This document shows, one piece after another, positions 7,255 through 14,981 of a stretch of 29,196 bases of DNA. Position numbers and translations under genes: made by a program. The stretch is from DATMBL01 sp050735975 (GTDB lineage Bacteria; Desulfobacterota; Binatia; UBA9968): the NCBI GenBank assembly GCA_050735975.1, contig JBOHVS010000248.1, positions 1 through 29,196 on the forward strand, given 5' to 3'. Below the pieces are notes generated by a model. It had not been told where the DNA came from, searched no databases, and saw only the letters and a program-made list of their open reading frames with translations. The stretch's first letter is position 1. Every line of letters starts with the position of its first letter.

Positions 7255-8214
7255 TTAGAGACCTTTTACAAAAGAAAAGTCCACCAGGCTTTCCGGATCG
7301 ACAGGCTTGCTGATGACCCCACGGTTTAGAGCGGCGTCGACGATCAGCTTGATCTTGTCCATTGCGACCGTGCCCGTGGGACTCAACGATGGCACGAATC
7401 TCCGATAGAATTCCTCGGTCGAGGCCGGATCAAGCTTGAAAACACGGTTTAGATACTTCGTGACCTCCGCCTTATTCTGAGGTTCGACGAAAAACTTAGT
7501 CGCCAGCACCAGGGCGCTCACGACACGCCTCACTTCAGCAGGGTTCTGCCGTATTTTTGCCACGGTTGTGCTCATGCCGCCGTTGGGCAGTTTGTAAACC
7601 GACCCCGCGTCCATCAGAATCTTAAAACCCTCCTGCACGGCCCTCATGTCCCCCGGCGCAGGAATGATGGCCGCATCGACGGATCCGTGCTTCAGGGCCG
7701 CGATGCGCTCTGTCGTTCCTCCGGTCGCCAGAAGGACCACGTCTTCTTTGGGCCTCAGACCAAAATGTTTGAGAACATACAAGGCTGCGGAATAGCTCGT
7801 TCCGCCGAAAGAACTGACTCCAAGCTTTTTCCCCTTCAAATCGGACATCTGCGTAATATCCTTTCGAACCACGATGCCCCAGAGCGGCTCAGCGTTCGTC
7901 ACCGCGATTAGACGCAGTGGCAATCCCCTCAATGTCCCCTCGACCGCGGACGTAGCTAGATTCGTATAATCGAAGTTGCCCGCCGTCAGACCCGCCAAGA
8001 CCACGTTGGTCTGGGCGTAGATGATCTTGGCATCGAGGCCCTCTTTTTCGAAAAACTTTAGATCGCGGGCAAAATAGGTCATGAGGCTGCTGAAGCCAAT
8101 CACGCTCGAGCCGATGCGAATTTCTTGCAAAGGCTGCGCAGCGCCGTACCGCGGCGAAGCGATCATACAGGTCAGAGCTGCGGCGATGACGAAAAACTTG
8201 GTTCGCATAAACAT
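7255..8214 (-). CDS. ABC-type solute-binding protein (NrtA/SsuA/NMT1-like)
   Basis: 319 residues with an N-terminal signal peptide (about 1-26, hydrophobic VIAAALTCMIA then a cleavage region ending GAAQ). It has a periplasmic-binding-protein fold of the nitrate/sulfonate/taurine or THI5/NMT1 type: IRIGSSVIGFSS strand, YFARDLKFFEKEGLDAKI helix, GKKLGVSSFGG hinge region and a C-terminal helix ending DPESLVDFSFVKGL. It should be exported and bind a small anionic or heterocyclic ligand. No cognate permease or ATPase gene lies nearby, so it is an orphan. A GGGAGG ribosome-binding site lies 5 nt before the ATG; a second ATG two codons later is also possible. It is the first gene of the operon with alpha2 and beta2. 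Confidence 0.88.
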   Translation of the reverse strand: MFMRTKFFVIAAALTCMIASPRYGAAQPLQEIRIGSSVIGFSSLMTYFARDLKFFEKEGLDAKIIYAQTNVVLAGLTAGNFDYTNLATSAVEGTLRGLPLRLIAVTNAEPLWGIVVRKDITQMSDLKGKKLGVSSFGGTSYSAALYVLKHFGLRPKEDVVLLATGGTTERIAALKHGSVDAAIIPAPGDMRAVQEGFKILMDAGSVYKLPNGGMSTTVAKIRQNPAEVRRVVSALVLATKFFVEPQNKAEVTKYLNRVFKLDPASTEEFYRRFVPSLSPTGTVAMDKIKLIVDAALNRGVISKPVDPESLVDFSFVKGL

Positions 8215-8327
8215 CCAAACCTCCCTAATCGTTGGAGAACATAAGTCAAATGGATCGTTTCCGGTCTTTTCCGGTATTACGGGACAAACCGAGATCGATG
8301 GGCATGCATGAACCGGCGCCTCACCGA

Positions 8328-9188
8328 TTACCCGGCGCTCAAAGTGTAGCTCACCATGGTTCGCTCAGCCTTATAGAACTCCCGCAAAAAATCTTCGCCA
8401 TCCGAATAGCTCCTTTTCGGCACCAGCCTTCCCGTAAACGAGACTACCACAGGATCGAGGTCGAACGGGTAAGGTCTAACCAGCGCACGTTTCTCGTCCA
8501 CGACATCCACGGTAAGCTTGACGTGTTCGACGCCAGGGCGTACGGGAACGGCAACGTCATTCAGCGTCTTGTGAGGCCCGTGCTTGCGCACCTTACTGTT
8601 AAAGGGATAGCGGTTACAAAGGAACTGCGCGAACTGATCGAAAACCTCTACCAGCTCGTAGTTTGTCCATATCTGTTCATCCGACGAGAACTCTCGAAAC
8701 TCCTCCGACTGGCGCAACTCGTCAGTCAGCTTGAGGCGCAACGCCTCCTGGTGGCGAATATACTCCTGCACTCTCGGGTCCGCAGAACGATCAGGGGGGT
8801 AAGCCAGTCTGCCGTATCCCGCGTTCATGAGTCCGACTCCATGCAATGAGATAAGCAACCCGGCATAAGCATCACGCTGCACGACACGATCCACACCGTT
8901 TTTGTAGAAGTCGAGCCGCAACTGGCCCAGGTATTTGAGACTGCCGTCGTGGTAGTCCAGCGGATAGCCCTTATCGTTCAGGGTCGACGGTTTCATCTCC
9001 CATTCCCACCACCCGTTGTCGTGCTCTTGAGCCGCCAGAACCACGGAAGCATACGGGCGTGGTTTTGCAAAGGTTTCGTTGCCCCAGTGGGCAGCCAGGT
9101 AACCGGCGACCCGTGAATGATCGATTTGTAAAGTCAGCAGCAATCTGGAGTCGTCATAAGGATTGACCATCATAAAGCGCACCGCCAA
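8328..9188 (-). CDS. DUF3891-family protein
   Basis: Up to 286 residues, similar to the uncharacterised DUF3891 family: an N-terminal QIDHSRVAGYLAAHWG segment, then VVLAAQEHDNGWWEWE and a YPLDYHDGSLKYL block, with several conserved His and Asp residues reminiscent of HD-type metal sites. No signal peptide or membrane segment is visible, so it is likely cytoplasmic. The longest reading frame starts with TTG at 9188. An ATG at 9173 (MMVNPYDDSR), with GGCGGTG upstream, is the more probable start. It lies between the TctC gene and the SBP gene on the same strand but has generous gaps on both sides, so operon membership is uncertain. No function is assigned to the family. Confidence 0.75.
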   Translation of the reverse strand: MAVRFMMVNPYDDSRLLLTLQIDHSRVAGYLAAHWGNETFAKPRPYASVVLAAQEHDNGWWEWEMKPSTLNDKGYPLDYHDGSLKYLGQLRLDFYKNGVDRVVQRDAYAGLLISLHGVGLMNAGYGRLAYPPDRSADPRVQEYIRHQEALRLKLTDELRQSEEFREFSSDEQIWTNYELVEVFDQFAQFLCNRYPFNSKVRKHGPHKTLNDVAVPVRPGVEHVKLTVDVVDEKRALVRPYPFDLDPVVVSFTGRLVPKRSYSDGEDFLREFYKAERTMVSYTLSAG

Positions 9189-9371
9189 CGAATTTGATTG
9201 AACCTTCTTTACCGCTTCACCGCTTCTGTCTCATTAGTAAAAAAACAGCTCACTATATGAATTCGGCCTGATGGAGTATTTGGGATGCAGCGAGAAACTT
9301 AACCAAAGGAGGTTTATCTTCTTTACTAACTCCGGGATACCCTGAACTACCGCTTAAACAGCTTTATTCAC
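9189..9371. other. Intergenic region without recognisable gene
   Basis: No coding remnant was recognised on either strand. A perfect Shine-Dalgarno-like AAAGGAGG (plus strand, 9305-9312) has no start codon at a usable distance. It may be chance or the relic of a lost gene start. Confidence 0.4.
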
Positions 9372-10433
9372 CTAATTCCCGAGCACTTTTTTCAGTCCTT
9401 CGATGACCTCCGGCGGTTGGACGATGATCTCTTTTGCTAAAGACTGTAGCTTATCACCGCTCACCGCCTCTATCTCCCAGCCCGCTTTTCTTGCCTCTAC
9501 TAAAAGACCCGGATCATTCATGACGTTATTAAACGCCTCCCGCAGCACTTGGAGACGGTCGGCAGGAATCCCCGGTGGACCTACTACCGGGCGGCCGATG
9601 TCGCCGGCAGAAAGGACTACTTTAACCAGCCGCCTAATTCGATCAGGGGACTGATACTTATCCATCAGCTCATAGATCGTAGGGACATTTGCCAAACGGG
9701 AATCGCGCTTTAATCCTCCTTGAACAAGTACGCGAACAAAGCCTGTTTTAACCCAGGTTCGCATAGGCTCCCGACCAAAGAGGGTCGAGATTGTGCCCGC
9801 CCGGCACTGTACCTCCCCCTTCTCGATCGCTAGGTTTATATCTGCGGTGCCTTGATAACCGAGTACCATCTGAAGTCGCAATCCAAGAGCTTCTTGAAGA
9901 AGTCGGGGAAAAAAGTAATCTGGAGCCCCTGTCCCCACAGCACCGCACTTCGGTGGGGTAGCGGCCTTGCGAAGATCTTCCGCGTCCTCATACGGGGCGT
10001 CTGATCGAATATACATGATCGCATTGCTACGTTCAGGTGAGCCTATCCAACTGAATTTTTCCCACTGGAATTTCACTTCCTTTTTTCCAAGAAGTTGATC
10101 AAAGTAAAGCCCAGGATTTATCAGGCCAAAGGTCAAACCATCGGCTTTAGCTATGACGTAAATATAATTGGCCGCCACCATCGTCCCACCACCGGTCATA
10201 TTTTGCACAATGAAATCGGGATTTCCCGGAATATATTTACCCATATGGCGCGCCATGAGTCGTGACAAGAAGTCAATCCCCCCTCCGGGAGCAGACCCAG
10301 GGATGATCCTGATGGTGTTACCCTTATAAAAGGTCACACTTTGAGCCTGGCTGTTACGAATAAGCGTTAAGTTCCACGCGATGAAGAGCAATAGGAAAAA
10401 GACCATGACTCTACGGTCTGCATGATTATCCAT
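9372..10433 (-). CDS. Tripartite tricarboxylate transporter-type binding protein (TctC/Bug family), copy 1
   Basis: 353 residues with an N-terminal hydrophobic signal segment (VFFLLLFIAWNLTLI, processed near SQAQ) and the TctC/Bug fold. Visible are FYKGNTIRIIPGSAPGGGIDF at the N-terminal strand-loop, ARHMGKYIPGNPDFIVQNM, and a C-terminal GIPADRLQVLREAFNNVM helix. Bug proteins are secreted periplasmic receptors for carboxylates, amides or other small organic ligands. The TctA/TctB membrane partners are absent here, as is common for Bug proteins, so it may be a sensor or may borrow a distant transporter. A GAGGAGGTGA ribosome-binding site precedes the ATG. A second, truncated TctC gene lies immediately upstream on the same strand. 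Confidence 0.88.
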   Translation of the reverse strand: MDNHADRRVMVFFLLLFIAWNLTLIRNSQAQSVTFYKGNTIRIIPGSAPGGGIDFLSRLMARHMGKYIPGNPDFIVQNMTGGGTMVAANYIYVIAKADGLTFGLINPGLYFDQLLGKKEVKFQWEKFSWIGSPERSNAIMYIRSDAPYEDAEDLRKAATPPKCGAVGTGAPDYFFPRLLQEALGLRLQMVLGYQGTADINLAIEKGEVQCRAGTISTLFGREPMRTWVKTGFVRVLVQGGLKRDSRLANVPTIYELMDKYQSPDRIRRLVKVVLSAGDIGRPVVGPPGIPADRLQVLREAFNNVMNDPGLLVEARKAGWEIEAVSGDKLQSLAKEIIVQPPEVIEGLKKVLGN

Positions 10434-10499
10434 ACTGTCACCTCCTCAAAAATAGATCTTGCCATTTCGACTCTTGAGTTTGAGCCATTGAGCTGGATC

Positions 10500-10757
10500 T
10501 CGCGAGAATGGCTACGCGTGCACCTTCGGCGGCAATTAGGTCTCTCCCAATGATACACCGCCAAGGTCAGCAACCGAATCGAGTTACAGTCCATGCATAC
10601 GCCATCCACCTCGCCGCTTTCGACTGCTAAGCCTATTGCAGCAGTTCCTTTGTAGCCTGCCACGACCTGTATGGGCAGATTGAGAGCATAGCCTACGACC
10701 TTAGGAACCTCATAGGTGAAATCGCCCGGGCCATCATAGGGGTTCTTTAACTTGAAG
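10500..10757 (-). pseudogene. TctC/Bug internal remnant
   Basis: On the minus strand this reads NPYDGPGDFTYEVPKVVGYA, then LNLPIQVVAGYKGTAAIGLA, then VESGEVDGVCMDCNSIRLL. It aligns with the middle of the intact TctC at 26113-27138 (GPGATTYDNPRILQVALDLP, then IQVVGGYKGTAGIRLAAERG). Both ends of the gene are missing. The homology begins inside the last codons of beta3, in a different frame, and fades near 10550. It is too short to fold as a binding protein. It marks a deletion between beta3 and the intact TctC gene downstream. Confidence 0.85.
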
Positions 10758-11370
10758 GCATGAAGTCTTTCTTGCGGCGGCGTGAGTACGGATTGATGAT
10801 TCGAATATTTTCAGTGCGTTCCACGTATCTTACAAATCTATATTTATTCTCCCGACCTTCCTGCCGCGGAAGCGTAACGAGATCTTCGCCGGGCTCCACT
10901 TTAGCGACTATAAAAGTCAGCTCATTCTCTGCCAACGCTTTGTCCAGTGCCGCCTCAAACGCCTCGGACGTTCTAACGGTCAAAGTATTTTTGATTCCGC
11001 ACCCCCTGGCTATAGACTCCAGGTCAACACCTTTCGATGTAACCGAAGGAAAACTATCACAGGATTGGTAGCACTCATTGTCAAAGACGATATCGATGAG
11101 ATTTCCCGGTTTTTGGACTGCAAGATCCGCAAGCGAAGCCAGATTGAATAATAAATTTCCATCCCCATCGAGCACAACGACTTTCCGGTGAGGCAACGCC
11201 AACGCCAGCCCCAGGCCGGCAGGAGTGCAAAGACCCAAATTCAATTGAGAAAACTGTGCTTCCCTCTGCGTTGCCTCCCAATACATGTAAGTCTTCCCTG
11301 TCGGTGTGACCACCAAAACGTTCGGATCCAGCTTTTGGTCCAAAATCTTAATGCATTCAGGCTTCTTCAA
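10747..11370 (-). CDS. ThDP-binding decarboxylase beta subunit (beta3)
   Basis: 207 residues, PP domain of a ComE-like ThDP enzyme. The cofactor motif DGDG (68-71) to N98 (IVFDNECYQS) is closer to the classical GDG...N consensus than in beta1 and beta2. The start is TTG at 11370, within the last codons of alpha3 (14-nt overlap). GGGGGAGG lies at the right distance upstream inside alpha3, which supports this unusual start. The C-terminus (RRRKKDFMPSS) is longer and more basic than in its paralogues and runs into a TctC gene remnant, so the tail may be an out-of-frame extension created by a deletion. It pairs with alpha3. Confidence 0.85.
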   Translation of the reverse strand: MKKPECIKILDQKLDPNVLVVTPTGKTYMYWEATQREAQFSQLNLGLCTPAGLGLALALPHRKVVVLDGDGNLLFNLASLADLAVQKPGNLIDIVFDNECYQSCDSFPSVTSKGVDLESIARGCGIKNTLTVRTSEAFEAALDKALAENELTFIVAKVEPGEDLVTLPRQEGRENKYRFVRYVERTENIRIINPYSRRRKKDFMPSS

Positions 11371-11866
11371 AGATTACCTCCCCCGCTAAAAGCACGGCAG
11401 TCGGACGGAGCCATGCTTCCGCCGACAACTGGGCTTCTTTAATGGCGGTGGCAACTTCATCGATTTTGCTGATCACCGTGTAAGCTACCTGCAGATCTTT
11501 GAGGATGGGCTCCGTCGTCAACGCCATCGGACCGACGAACCAAATCCCATCACCCAGGCTGCCGCGGTACGGTATAACCATGAGCACCGGTATGTTTTTG
11601 GCCAGGTTCAACGTAGTCAGAGGAAACGCGCTGGCCATGATGCCATCGGTGGTAATGAGAAGAGCCGGTTTTTTGCCTCCCACCCAAGCTCCAGCGCAGA
11701 CACCAAAACCTATGGCCTCATTACTCACCGGCACACACGTGAAACTCTTGTCGCTCATCACGGTTTTCTGTGCATCGGTGAAATCCGAATCGGGCAACAT
11801 AGAAACAAAGTTGATCCCGGCCAGCTTAAGGCCGGTGATGATAGCTGTAACACTCTCTTTCTTCAT
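11357..11866 (-). CDS. ThDP-binding decarboxylase alpha subunit (alpha3)
   Basis: PYR-domain protein of the ComD type. An in-frame TTG exists at 11884, but the ATG at 11866 gives 169 residues and places the ThDP-activating glutamate at residue 50 (VPVSNEAIGFGVCAGAW), exactly as in alpha1 and alpha2, so that start is preferred. It overlaps beta3 by 14 nt and follows, after about 21 nt, a mini-ORF that is the tail of an SBP gene. Transcription is probably from the promoter at 12176-12204. It is expected to form a 2-oxo-acid decarboxylase with beta3; the substrate is unknown. Confidence 0.85.
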   Translation of the reverse strand: MKKESVTAIITGLKLAGINFVSMLPDSDFTDAQKTVMSDKSFTCVPVSNEAIGFGVCAGAWVGGKKPALLITTDGIMASAFPLTTLNLAKNIPVLMVIPYRGSLGDGIWFVGPMALTTEPILKDLQVAYTVISKIDEVATAIKEAQLSAEAWLRPTAVLLAGEVIFEEA

Positions 11867-11887
11867 CGTTTGTACCCGAATCAACGA

Positions 11888-12079
11888 TTATGAACCGCCC
11901 TGCTTAGGACGCCTAAAAAAACGCGATCTCGAAAGCTCGTCCAAGTAACTTACATCGATAATATCCGACATTCCAAGATTCGCCGCTCTCGCGTCTGCTG
12001 TCTGCAACTCTTTAATTGCAAGCGCAAAACCTGCCTCCGTAGGATACAGATCCTCTCCAAAGTACTGCTGCCGGTTCAT
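11888..12079 (-). pseudogene. Mini-ORF derived from an SBP C-terminus
   Basis: A 63-codon ORF with an excellent ribosome-binding site (AAAGGAGGAAG, 8 nt before the ATG) and no signal peptide. Its sequence, YPTEAGFALAIKELQ, then DARAANLGMSDIIDVSYLDE and LSRSRFF, follows the pattern of the C-terminal helices of NMT1/ABC-type SBPs (YPxxxG...ELxxxDPRA...xxDxxFxxELxxSGF). The simplest reading is an in-frame deletion that removed the signal peptide and the binding core but left the start region and the last ~55 codons. It occupies the place an SBP gene holds in the alpha2-beta2 operon. It may still be translated and couple translation into alpha3; alternatively it could be an unrelated small protein. 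Confidence 0.6.
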
Positions 12080-12175
12080 AATGCCGCTTCCTCCTTTAGC
12101 ACTAGCGGGATTGTGTTTTTGGATTGGCGTCCCGTCGGCGCAAGAAGCCCGCCCGCCCTACATACTTACGAGAGA

Positions 12176-12244
12176 GCTTTAGTAACACAAGAAAGGTTTG
12201 TCAATTTCAAAATAGTCAACCTGCGATTGAATGAAATTTAAGCT
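12176..12244 (-). promoter_or_regulatory. Promoter of mini-ORF/alpha3/beta3 with conserved upstream element (copy B)
   Basis: On the minus strand, TTGACA (12204-12199), a 17-nt spacer and TAAAGC (12181-12176). The 49 nt ending 3 nt past the -35 box (12244-12196) match 44 of 49 positions with 25816-25864 on the plus strand, including the shared core TTAAATTTCATTCAATCGCA. High conservation outside the promoter hexamers suggests a regulator-binding site or a recent duplication. The leader to the mini-ORF would be about 90 nt. Confidence 0.65.
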
Positions 12245-12324
12245 AGTTCCAAATCTGCCAGCAGAGATATAGAGACTCGGACGATTCAGCGCTGCTTTTG
12301 GCGAGAATGCGAACCATATCCGAT

Positions 12325-12353
12325 TTGACAACGTAGAGGATAACGATTATTCC
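12325..12353 (+). promoter_or_regulatory. Promoter of the second Mo-hydroxylase operon
   Basis: TTGACA (12325-12330), a 17-nt spacer and TATTCC (12348-12353) lie upstream of the start at 12382. The -10 box is imperfect, but the spacing and -35 box are ideal. Confidence 0.5.
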
Positions 12354-12381
12354 AACGCTGCCGCGAGGAGATTAAACTGAA

Positions 12382-14619
12382 ATGAGTTATTACAACATCG
12401 GTAAGTCCATTGGCCACGTTGAAGGCCGCGAGAAAGTTTCAGGAGGCGCAAAATATTCGGCGGATCGGATCTTCCCTGGAACCGTCTGGGGGAAGTGTCT
12501 TCGCAGTCCCCTGCCTCATGCGAAAATTCTCGGCATCGACACTGCTAAAGCCGAAGCACTGCCGGGAGTCTTGGCCGTCCTTACAGCCAAACATATCCCA
12601 TCTGTGCTCACCGGGCGAAGAATTCGTGACATGCCGATGCTGGCGCAGGACCGGGTCCGGTTCATTGGTGAGAAGATCGCGGTCGTCGCTTCCGAGGATC
12701 CCGGTATTGCGGAACAAGCTGTAAGCCTGATCGATGTCGAATACGCAGACCTGCCGGCCGTCTTCGATCCAGTCGAAGCAATGAGCGAAGGTTCTCCCAT
12801 TCTGCACGAGAACCTCAAGGATTACGTGAATGTTCCACAACTGGCGGCTGCTATTCCCAATGTCCACTCGATTTTAAGCTGGGAGTTGGGCGACCTCAAG
12901 AAAGGATTTCAGGACGCCGATCGAGTCTTCGAGCATACCTTCAAAACCCAGCGCGTCCACCAGGGTTATTTGGAACCCTATGCGAGCGTCGTGTTGGTCG
13001 AGCCCTCAGGACGCGTACAGCTTTGGATGACCAACAAAGCAATTTATTTTCTGCGCGAGTTTATGGCAGGAGCGATCAGCGTTCCTGAGACTGAAATCGT
13101 CATCAATCAGTCGGCCATCGGAGGAGATTTCGGCGGAAAGGGTGCGCTCATGGATAGTCCGCTCTGTTACTTTCTAGCGCAGCGATTGAACCGGCCGGTA
13201 AAGATGGTAATGACGTATGCGGAAGATCTCCAGGCCGGCAATCCTCGCCATCCATCCATCGTTACGATCCGCACGGGCGTGAAAAAGAACGGTCGAATAT
13301 GCGCCCGGGAAGCCAAAGCGATTTTCAATAGCGGCGCCTATGGTGCTTTCAAGCCGACTCCTCCGGTCAATCTACCGGGTTCTTTGGCTGCCATCGGCCC
13401 GTATGCGATTCCGAACGGGAAGATCCACGCTTATTCCGTCTACACGAACTCTGTCCCGTGCGGCCATATGCGGGCTCCGGGAGAAGCCCAGGTCACATTT
13501 GCTCAAGAGTCCAGTATCGATATGATCGCTCACGACTTGGGAATCAGTCCCGATGAATTTCGCAGGATGAACCTAATAAAGGACGGAGATCTTCTACCGG
13601 ACGGAAAGCGATTGATTCATGTCCAGGCACGAAAAACTCTCGACGCCGCAATTCACGCTTCAAATTGGGGAAAGACAAAGCCGAAGCGCAATGTGGGAAG
13701 AGGCATGAGCATTTCCTACCGGGTTATTGGAGTAGGACAGGCGACAGCGCAGCTCACCTTGGGAACTGACGGAACGGTTACTCTTGTCACGACCATTATG
13801 GATCAAGGCGCGGGAGCACACACGATATTGCTTCAAGTCGTTGCCGAGGTTCTCGGGTTGTCCATGGACCGAGTGAAGATCAGCGTAGGGAATACCGACA
13901 CGTTCCGGAACGACACAGCTCCAGGGGCCTCGCGTGTGACCCACGTCGCCGGCATGGCCGCGTATCGAGCTGCTGCCAAATTGAAGGCCTTCATCAAGCG
14001 CTTGGCTGCGGAAAATTTGGCATGTAGCGAGGAAAGAATCTCTTTGACAAACGGGTTCTGCAAAGGACCCTCAGAAAATACACTATCCTTTGCAGACCTG
14101 GCATTGTGGGTGGAAAAGAAGCGCGAGAGAATAGAAGTGACTGAAACGTACGAACCGAAATCGAATCCAGATGAAGAGATTGTCTACTTCTCTGCGCAAA
14201 TCGCAGAGGTGGAGGTTGATCCCGAGACCGGTGCCATCAAGGTAAACCAAATCACCACAGCACACGATGTCGGTACCGTTATCAATCCTTTAAGTCACCA
14301 GGGCCAAATCGACGGTGGGCTAATCCAGGGACTCGGTTTTACTCTGATGGAGGATCTGTCTGATGATCAGGGACAAATTACTACGTTAAGTCTGGGAGAC
14401 TATAAGATTCCCAACATTAATGACATCCCAAAACTAAAAACAGTGCTCGTTGTCGAGCCGACCGGTCCTGCACCGTTTAAGGCCAAAGCAATAGGAGAAA
14501 ACAGCATCGATTTAGTTGCGCCAGCAGTCGCTAACGCCTTGTTTCATGCAACGGGTATAAGAATACTCGAACTACCCCTCACGGCCGAAAAGGTATACTT
14601 AGCATTACACCGGACTTAA
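12382..14619 (+). CDS. Mo-hydroxylase (xanthine dehydrogenase family) molybdopterin-binding subunit 2
   Basis: 745 residues, a close paralogue of the protein at 2725-4989 along its whole length. It shares the a/b-hammerhead domain, the IGGDFGGKG loop, HMRAPGEAQ, and GENS...APAVANAL with the catalytic glutamate also near residue 706. It would hydroxylate an aldehyde or heterocycle at the Mo centre. Again no FAD or [2Fe-2S] subunit is adjacent; instead it is followed by YciI-like and bicupin genes with 13- and 16-nt gaps, forming a clear operon. A GAGGAG ribosome-binding site precedes the ATG. It is divergent from the alpha3-beta3 operon, so both Mo-hydroxylase copies neighbour a ThDP pair. Confidence 0.9.
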   Translation: MSYYNIGKSIGHVEGREKVSGGAKYSADRIFPGTVWGKCLRSPLPHAKILGIDTAKAEALPGVLAVLTAKHIPSVLTGRRIRDMPMLAQDRVRFIGEKIAVVASEDPGIAEQAVSLIDVEYADLPAVFDPVEAMSEGSPILHENLKDYVNVPQLAAAIPNVHSILSWELGDLKKGFQDADRVFEHTFKTQRVHQGYLEPYASVVLVEPSGRVQLWMTNKAIYFLREFMAGAISVPETEIVINQSAIGGDFGGKGALMDSPLCYFLAQRLNRPVKMVMTYAEDLQAGNPRHPSIVTIRTGVKKNGRICAREAKAIFNSGAYGAFKPTPPVNLPGSLAAIGPYAIPNGKIHAYSVYTNSVPCGHMRAPGEAQVTFAQESSIDMIAHDLGISPDEFRRMNLIKDGDLLPDGKRLIHVQARKTLDAAIHASNWGKTKPKRNVGRGMSISYRVIGVGQATAQLTLGTDGTVTLVTTIMDQGAGAHTILLQVVAEVLGLSMDRVKISVGNTDTFRNDTAPGASRVTHVAGMAAYRAAAKLKAFIKRLAAENLACSEERISLTNGFCKGPSENTLSFADLALWVEKKRERIEVTETYEPKSNPDEEIVYFSAQIAEVEVDPETGAIKVNQITTAHDVGTVINPLSHQGQIDGGLIQGLGFTLMEDLSDDQGQITTLSLGDYKIPNINDIPKLKTVLVVEPTGPAPFKAKAIGENSIDLVAPAVANALFHATGIRILELPLTAEKVYLALHRT

Positions 14620-14632
14620 CAGGAGAAACAGC

Positions 14633-14965
14633 ATGTGGTACCTCGTGCTCTCACGCTCATTGCCGGAACAAAAAGAAAACAAGCAGCTCCATCTGCCAGA
14701 GCACCGGAAATGGCTGGAGGAGCAGCATCGGTTGGGACAAGTGCTTTTTTCCGGGCCGACATCCGATCGCTCACATGGAATTTATATCGTGCTTGCCTCG
14801 AGCTTGAGCGATGCTAAACAACTTGCGGCTCAAGATCCGGATCATGTTAGAGGCATTGGAACCATGGAAGTTTTGGAATGGAACGCACACCGCGCGTTCC
14901 GGCTTAACGGCCCCACGATCGCAGAAGTGGAGCGCATGGCAACGCAGGACAATCATGAGAGATGA
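14633..14965 (+). CDS. YciI-like protein
   Basis: 110 residues with a YCII-domain pattern: an N-terminal WYLVLSRSL strand, the helix HLPEHRKWLEEQHRLGQVLF leading to an SGP motif, a YIVLASSLSDAKQLAAQDP segment and a C-terminal EVLEW strand. YCII proteins have a ferredoxin-like fold. Some act in cleavage or dehalogenation of aromatic metabolites (muconolactone isomerase- and chlorohydroquinone dehydrochlorinase-like members), but most have no known role. An AGGAGA ribosome-binding site precedes the ATG. It lies between the Mo-hydroxylase and bicupin genes, which suggests a role in processing the hydroxylated product. Confidence 0.75.
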   Translation: MWYLVLSRSLPEQKENKQLHLPEHRKWLEEQHRLGQVLFSGPTSDRSHGIYIVLASSLSDAKQLAAQDPDHVRGIGTMEVLEWNAHRAFRLNGPTIAEVERMATQDNHER

Positions 14966-14981
14966 ATATTAGGAGGCCACG

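Larger units (their letters stand above)
12080..12381. other. Divergent intergenic regulatory region
   Basis: A 300-nt gap between the leftward alpha3-beta3 operon and the rightward Mo-hydroxylase operon. It contains a leftward promoter with a conserved upstream element (12176-12244) and a rightward promoter (12325-12353). No coding remnant was recognised. Confidence 0.6.

Noticed and set aside
9305..9312. Perfect AAAGGAGG on the plus strand in an intergenic region
   Set aside because: No ATG, GTG or TTG at a suitable distance opens a credible reading frame, so it is not called as a gene start.
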